7,772 nt of DNA, taken from NCBI GenBank assembly GCA_000431975.1, contig HF988454.1, positions 1 through 7,772 on the forward strand, read 5' to 3'. The translations under genes were made by a program, and so were the position numbers. Shown piece by piece: positions 5,482-7,772 of the stretch. The stretch's first letter is position 1, and each line of letters opens with the position of its first letter. The DNA is from Prevotella sp. CAG:924 (GTDB taxonomy: Bacteria; Bacteroidota; Bacteroidia; Bacteroidales; Bacteroidaceae). The notes beneath the pieces are model-generated. The model searched no databases, had not been told where the DNA came from, and was given only the letters and a program-made list of their open reading frames with translations.

Positions 5482-6329
5482 TGCTGTCGATCCTTCTTCC
5501 TACCTACAATGACCGCTGCGACGGTCTTGTGCGTACCCTGGCGGCCCAGTGCACCTCGGCCGACGGCCTCGCCTACGAGATCCTCGTAGGCGATGACGGC
5601 TCCACCGACCAAGAGGTCGTTGCCTCCAACCGCGTCATCAACACGATACCCGGAGCACGATTCATCGAACGCGGTGTGAACGTAGGGCGTGCGGCGATAC
5701 GCAACTGGCTTGCCCGCGAAGCACAGGGCGACTGGCTGCTCTTCATCGATTCCGACATGAGGATCAGTACAGATGACTATATAATAAGGTATAGGGATGC
5801 CGCCCGACAGTGGCCCCGCTCTGTGATCTACGGCAGCTACACGCTGGCCGAGGATCTGGAGCACGGACTGCGCTACCGCTACGAGGCAGCCGCACAGAAC
5901 GGTGCCGTCCGGCATTTTTGTTCTTCCAATTTCATGATCCGCCGCGACCTCTTCCTCGCCCACCCGTTTGACGAGACGTGGAAGGAGTACGGCTATGAGG
6001 ATGTGCTTTTCTGTAAGAATATGGAGACCGCCGGCATCCCTGTTGTCCATGGCGGGGCCCCTGTAGTGTTTACCCATTGGGAGGGTAATGCTTCCTTCAT
6101 GAACAAGACCGAGGAAGCATTACGCGTATTATGGCGCCATCGCGACAGATTGCGTGGCTATTCGCGACTGCTCGAGCTGGCTCTCACCATCCGACAAAGG
6201 CATCTGACCTTCCCGTTCCTCGTCTTCTACAAGATATTCGGCCATACGCTCCGGCAACGGCTCGCCAACGGACGGCCGTCGGTCAAATGGTTTCAGTTCT
6301 ATCGTCTCTTATATCTATTGGGGGCGTAA
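5481..6329 (+). CDS. Family 2 glycosyltransferase (GT-A fold)
   Basis: This 282-residue cytoplasmic or membrane-associated enzyme should move a sugar from a nucleotide-sugar donor to an acceptor. The N-terminal MLSILLPTYN is the first beta strand of a GT2 Rossmann-like fold. VGDDGSTD (36-43) is the nucleotide-binding acidic motif. NVGRAAIRNWLA (67-78) and WLLFIDSDM (85-93) follow, the latter with the metal-binding DxD (D90-S-D92). FDETWKEYGYEDVLFCKNME (163-182) resembles the acceptor-site segment with the catalytic Glu-Asp (E173, D174). The C-terminal third (about 215-282) is helical and basic, with no clear membrane span. An upstream in-frame ATG at 5406 would place 25 extra residues inside uvrA and ahead of the natural first strand, so I choose 5481. 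That start shares its A with the uvrA stop (TAATG), suggesting coupled translation. Donor and acceptor cannot be told; a role in cell-surface polysaccharide or glycoprotein assembly is likely. Its 3' end overlaps the convergent lipoprotein gene by 15 bp. Confidence 0.9.
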   Translation: MLSILLPTYNDRCDGLVRTLAAQCTSADGLAYEILVGDDGSTDQEVVASNRVINTIPGARFIERGVNVGRAAIRNWLAREAQGDWLLFIDSDMRISTDDYIIRYRDAARQWPRSVIYGSYTLAEDLEHGLRYRYEAAAQNGAVRHFCSSNFMIRRDLFLAHPFDETWKEYGYEDVLFCKNMETAGIPVVHGGAPVVFTHWEGNASFMNKTEEALRVLWRHRDRLRGYSRLLELALTIRQRHLTFPFLVFYKIFGHTLRQRLANGRPSVKWFQFYRLLYLLGA

Positions 6330-6758
6330 GGGGCTTGTCAGCCTTACTTTCCATTTTCCTCTCTCACGGACAACAGGGATCACATAATCCAGTTGGTCGA
6401 CAAGATGGCCGACATGTCCGATCGTGTCCATCATCAGCACATCACGCACCGTGACAGCCACTGTCGCCGACGAGCCGTCCTCGCCATAGTCGACAGACCC
6501 GATCTCTACCGTTGCTCCTGTCTCCCGGGCCCGCAGCGTGTCGACATCCATCTCGTTCACCTGCGAGGACAGATAGCGCAACCACACCTGTGAGGAATCG
6601 GTGACATACGCCCGGCAATGGGGAAACTGCCAGTTGAAATAGGCTGTGGCAAAAGTATCGACCTGCTTCTCCAGTTCTTCATCCTCATCGTGGCCACAGC
6701 CGGCTAAGACCGCCACGATGATACACAGAAAAATATAAAAGAAACTTTTGTTCTTCAT
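6315..6758 (-). CDS. Putative surface lipoprotein with a small DUF4878/NTF2-like domain
   Basis: This 147-residue protein begins with a lipoprotein signal (MKNKSFFYIFLCIIVAVLAGC) whose lipobox LAGC places the lipid on C21. The next residues, GHDEDEELE, give an acidic run just after the cysteine. In Bacteroidetes such a run acts as a lipoprotein export signal that sends the protein to the outer face of the outer membrane, so surface exposure is plausible. After a short helix (VDTFATAYFNWQFPHCRAYV) come strands such as ATVEIGSVDYG and SSATVAVTVRDVLM, ending in YVIPVVRERGKWKVRL. A helix leading into curved strands, with a final 'GKWKV' strand, is the layout of small NTF2-like domains annotated DUF4878 in this phylum; that match is from memory and tentative. 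No function is known. Its stop (TAG at 6317-6315) lies inside the end of the convergent glycosyltransferase gene, and I see no terminator hairpin there. Confidence 0.85.
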   Translation of the reverse strand: MKNKSFFYIFLCIIVAVLAGCGHDEDEELEKQVDTFATAYFNWQFPHCRAYVTDSSQVWLRYLSSQVNEMDVDTLRARETGATVEIGSVDYGEDGSSATVAVTVRDVLMMDTIGHVGHLVDQLDYVIPVVRERGKWKVRLTSPLRPQ

Positions 6759-6811
6759 CTTATTATGACCCTAGAAGGAGTTAAAGGCAGCATTTTAAAT
6801 CAATATCGCAA

Positions 6812-6819
6812 CAAAGTTA
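6812..6819 (-). promoter_or_regulatory. Candidate -7 box of the lipoprotein gene (TAACTTTG)
   Basis: The minus strand reads TAACTTTG, a full match to TAnnTTTG and identical to the boxes before the 51-codon gene. The -33 region is poor: the nearest TTG (6836-6834) is only 14 bp away. Transcription would begin near 6805, about 47 nt before the ATG at 6758. Confidence 0.5.
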
Positions 6820-6829
6820 CACAAATAAT

Positions 6830-6844
6830 TGCACAAGAGGTGCA
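6830..6844. promoter_or_regulatory. Small dyad between divergent promoters, possible operator
   Basis: TGCAC (6830-6834) and GTGCA (6840-6844) form a perfect 5-bp inverted repeat with a 5-bp centre. It covers the -33 region of the lipoprotein promoter and lies about 50 bp upstream of the hydrolase promoter. This is a typical operator place, but arms this short can arise by chance. Confidence 0.2.
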
Positions 6845-6895
6845 GGATTAATCTTTTTTGCATCTGGGAAAAAGTTTTTTCTGCCCGAAAAGATG

Positions 6896-6903
6896 TAATT
6901 TTG
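6896..6903 (+). promoter_or_regulatory. Candidate -7 box of the MBL hydrolase gene (TAATTTTG)
   Basis: TAATTTTG is a full match to TAnnTTTG. The -33 position holds only a T run (6875-6880). Transcription would begin near 6910, giving a leader of about 11 nt before the ATG at 6921. This supports the ATG over the upstream in-frame TTG at 6858, which would lie outside the transcript. Confidence 0.5.
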
Positions 6904-6920
6904 TAAGAAAAACGAAATAC

Positions 6921-7724
6921 ATGCTTCATTATATATCCTTCGGTAGTGGCAGCAGCGGCAACTGCTCGATGCTCTACACCGAGACAGACTGCTTACTGCT
7001 CGATGCCGGTGTGGGCATCCGGATGCTTAAGAAAGATTTTAAGAACTACGGGCTGAATCCCCTTCAGATTCATAATATCCTTATCACGCACGATCACAGC
7101 GACCATATCCGTTGCGTGGGTGGTCTCAGCCACAACTACAATCTGCCGGTCTATGCGGCCGAGTTGGTGCATAAGGGTATCAGGAAGAGCTGGTGTGTGA
7201 GAAGTAAGATCGATCCTTCCCTTGTCCACGTCGTAGAGAAAGACCAGCCGTTCCAGCTCGGCGAGTTCACCGTCACAGCCTTTGAGGTACCCCACGACGC
7301 CTCGGACAATGTGGGCTACTGCATCGAGCATCAGGGCATCACCTTCGTACTGATGACCGATGTGGGACATCTGACCGACAATATCAAGTCGTATATCGCC
7401 CGCGCCAACTACCTTGTCATCGAAGCCGACTATGAGAAGGAACAGCTCCTCACCGGACATTATCCACAGATACTGAAAGACCGTATCCTTTCTCCTACCG
7501 GCCACATGAGCAACGAGGAGTGTGCCATCGCCATCGCGGAGAATGCCACTCCTGCCTTGAAGCATGTGTGGCTCTGCCATCTCAGCGATGAGAACAACCA
7601 TCCCGTCCTTGCTGAGAAGACGGTAAAGCACATCTTGGAAAACTACGGACTGAAGGCCGGCTCCGACTTCCAACTCGATATTCTAAAACGTAATACCCCC
7701 TGCGGAATATTCGATCTGATATAA
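6921..7724 (+). CDS. MBL-fold metallohydrolase, YycJ/WalJ-like (probable nuclease)
   Basis: This 267-residue cytoplasmic enzyme has the metallo-beta-lactamase fold. The N-terminus ISFGSGSSGNCSMLYTETDCLLLDAG (5-30) is characteristic of the YycJ/WalJ group. The metal site follows: THDHSDH (56-62) with H57, H59, D61 and H62, then H125 (VPHDA), D147 (MTDVGH) and H220 (LCHLSDENN), enough for two metal ions. Family members studied in Bacillus-type bacteria act as DNA exonucleases linked to mismatch repair; nuclease activity here is inferred from the family. In Firmicutes the gene belongs to the walRK operon, but here it has no such neighbours. An in-frame TTG at 6858 would add 21 residues, but these look unrelated to the family (KSFFCPKRCNF) and precede the likely transcription start, so I use the ATG. 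No terminator is seen between its stop and the right edge, so it may be cotranscribed with the next gene. Confidence 0.93.
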   Translation: MLHYISFGSGSSGNCSMLYTETDCLLLDAGVGIRMLKKDFKNYGLNPLQIHNILITHDHSDHIRCVGGLSHNYNLPVYAAELVHKGIRKSWCVRSKIDPSLVHVVEKDQPFQLGEFTVTAFEVPHDASDNVGYCIEHQGITFVLMTDVGHLTDNIKSYIARANYLVIEADYEKEQLLTGHYPQILKDRILSPTGHMSNEECAIAIAENATPALKHVWLCHLSDENNHPVLAEKTVKHILENYGLKAGSDFQLDILKRNTPCGIFDLI

Positions 7725-7756
7725 ACATCCCTGTTGATAATACCTTCAAATCGAGT

Positions 7757-7762
7757 AGGAGG
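7757..7762 (+). promoter_or_regulatory. Strong Shine-Dalgarno sequence, probably for a gene starting beyond the window
   Basis: AGGAGG is a full match to the anti-Shine-Dalgarno core. It lies 33 nt after the hydrolase stop, with 10 nt left in the window and no start codon among them. A plus-strand gene probably begins at or just after the right edge. Such a strong site stands out because the other genes here lack one. Confidence 0.4.
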
Positions 7763-7772
7763 AAAACGAAGT

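Noticed and set aside
5478..6077. 199-codon minus-strand frame opposite the glycosyltransferase gene
   Set aside because: The sense strand encodes clear GT2 motifs; the antisense product has no recognisable domain.
6774..6780. GAAGGAG on the plus strand as a ribosome-binding site
   Set aside because: No start codon with an open frame follows at a useful distance, and the surrounding transcription is on the minus strand.

Overview
The window looks like chromosomal housekeeping DNA from a Bacteroidales bacterium, most likely of the Prevotella group. The evidence is a short group-1-type sigma factor without region 1.1, start sites with no or weak Shine-Dalgarno sequences, several -7 boxes matching the Bacteroidetes consensus TAnnTTTG, a PorT-type outer-membrane barrel, and a lipoprotein with an acidic run after the lipid-bearing cysteine. 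The genus is an inference from protein resemblance; no search was run. I see no insertion sequence, CRISPR array, tRNA or rRNA.

Left part (1-1400): a minus-strand outer-membrane beta-barrel gene ends in a clear intrinsic terminator. It is followed by about 450 bp with no convincing gene, then a 51-codon minus-strand gene of unknown function. That small gene has tandem promoter candidates and a terminator that begins on its own stop codon. It is transcribed divergently from the sigma factor gene.

Centre (1374-6329): rpoD, uvrA and a family 2 glycosyltransferase gene lie in a row on the plus strand. The rpoD promoter is an excellent Bacteroidetes match. The 175 bp between rpoD and uvrA are the most intriguing part. 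They hold a strong intrinsic terminator only 12 nt before the uvrA ATG, a competing hairpin that would break the terminator, and no visible separate uvrA promoter. They also hold an Arg/Lys-rich 42-codon reading frame that is in frame with rpoD, runs through the terminator and stops 10 nt before uvrA. This could be an attenuator that decides how much rpoD transcription reaches uvrA. uvrA and the glycosyltransferase gene share one base (TAATG), so they are probably cotranscribed and translationally coupled.

Right part (6315-7772): a minus-strand lipoprotein gene converges on the glycosyltransferase gene with a 15-bp overlap. It is divergent from a metallo-beta-lactamase-fold hydrolase of the YycJ/WalJ type, and the two share a 162-bp promoter region with a small dyad. 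A strong Shine-Dalgarno sequence at the right edge suggests another gene starting just outside the window.

Functional themes are core transcription (RpoD), nucleotide excision repair (UvrA), a probable DNA-processing MBL nuclease, and envelope functions (barrel protein, glycosyltransferase, lipoprotein). The one candidate for something undescribed is the rpoD-uvrA leader.
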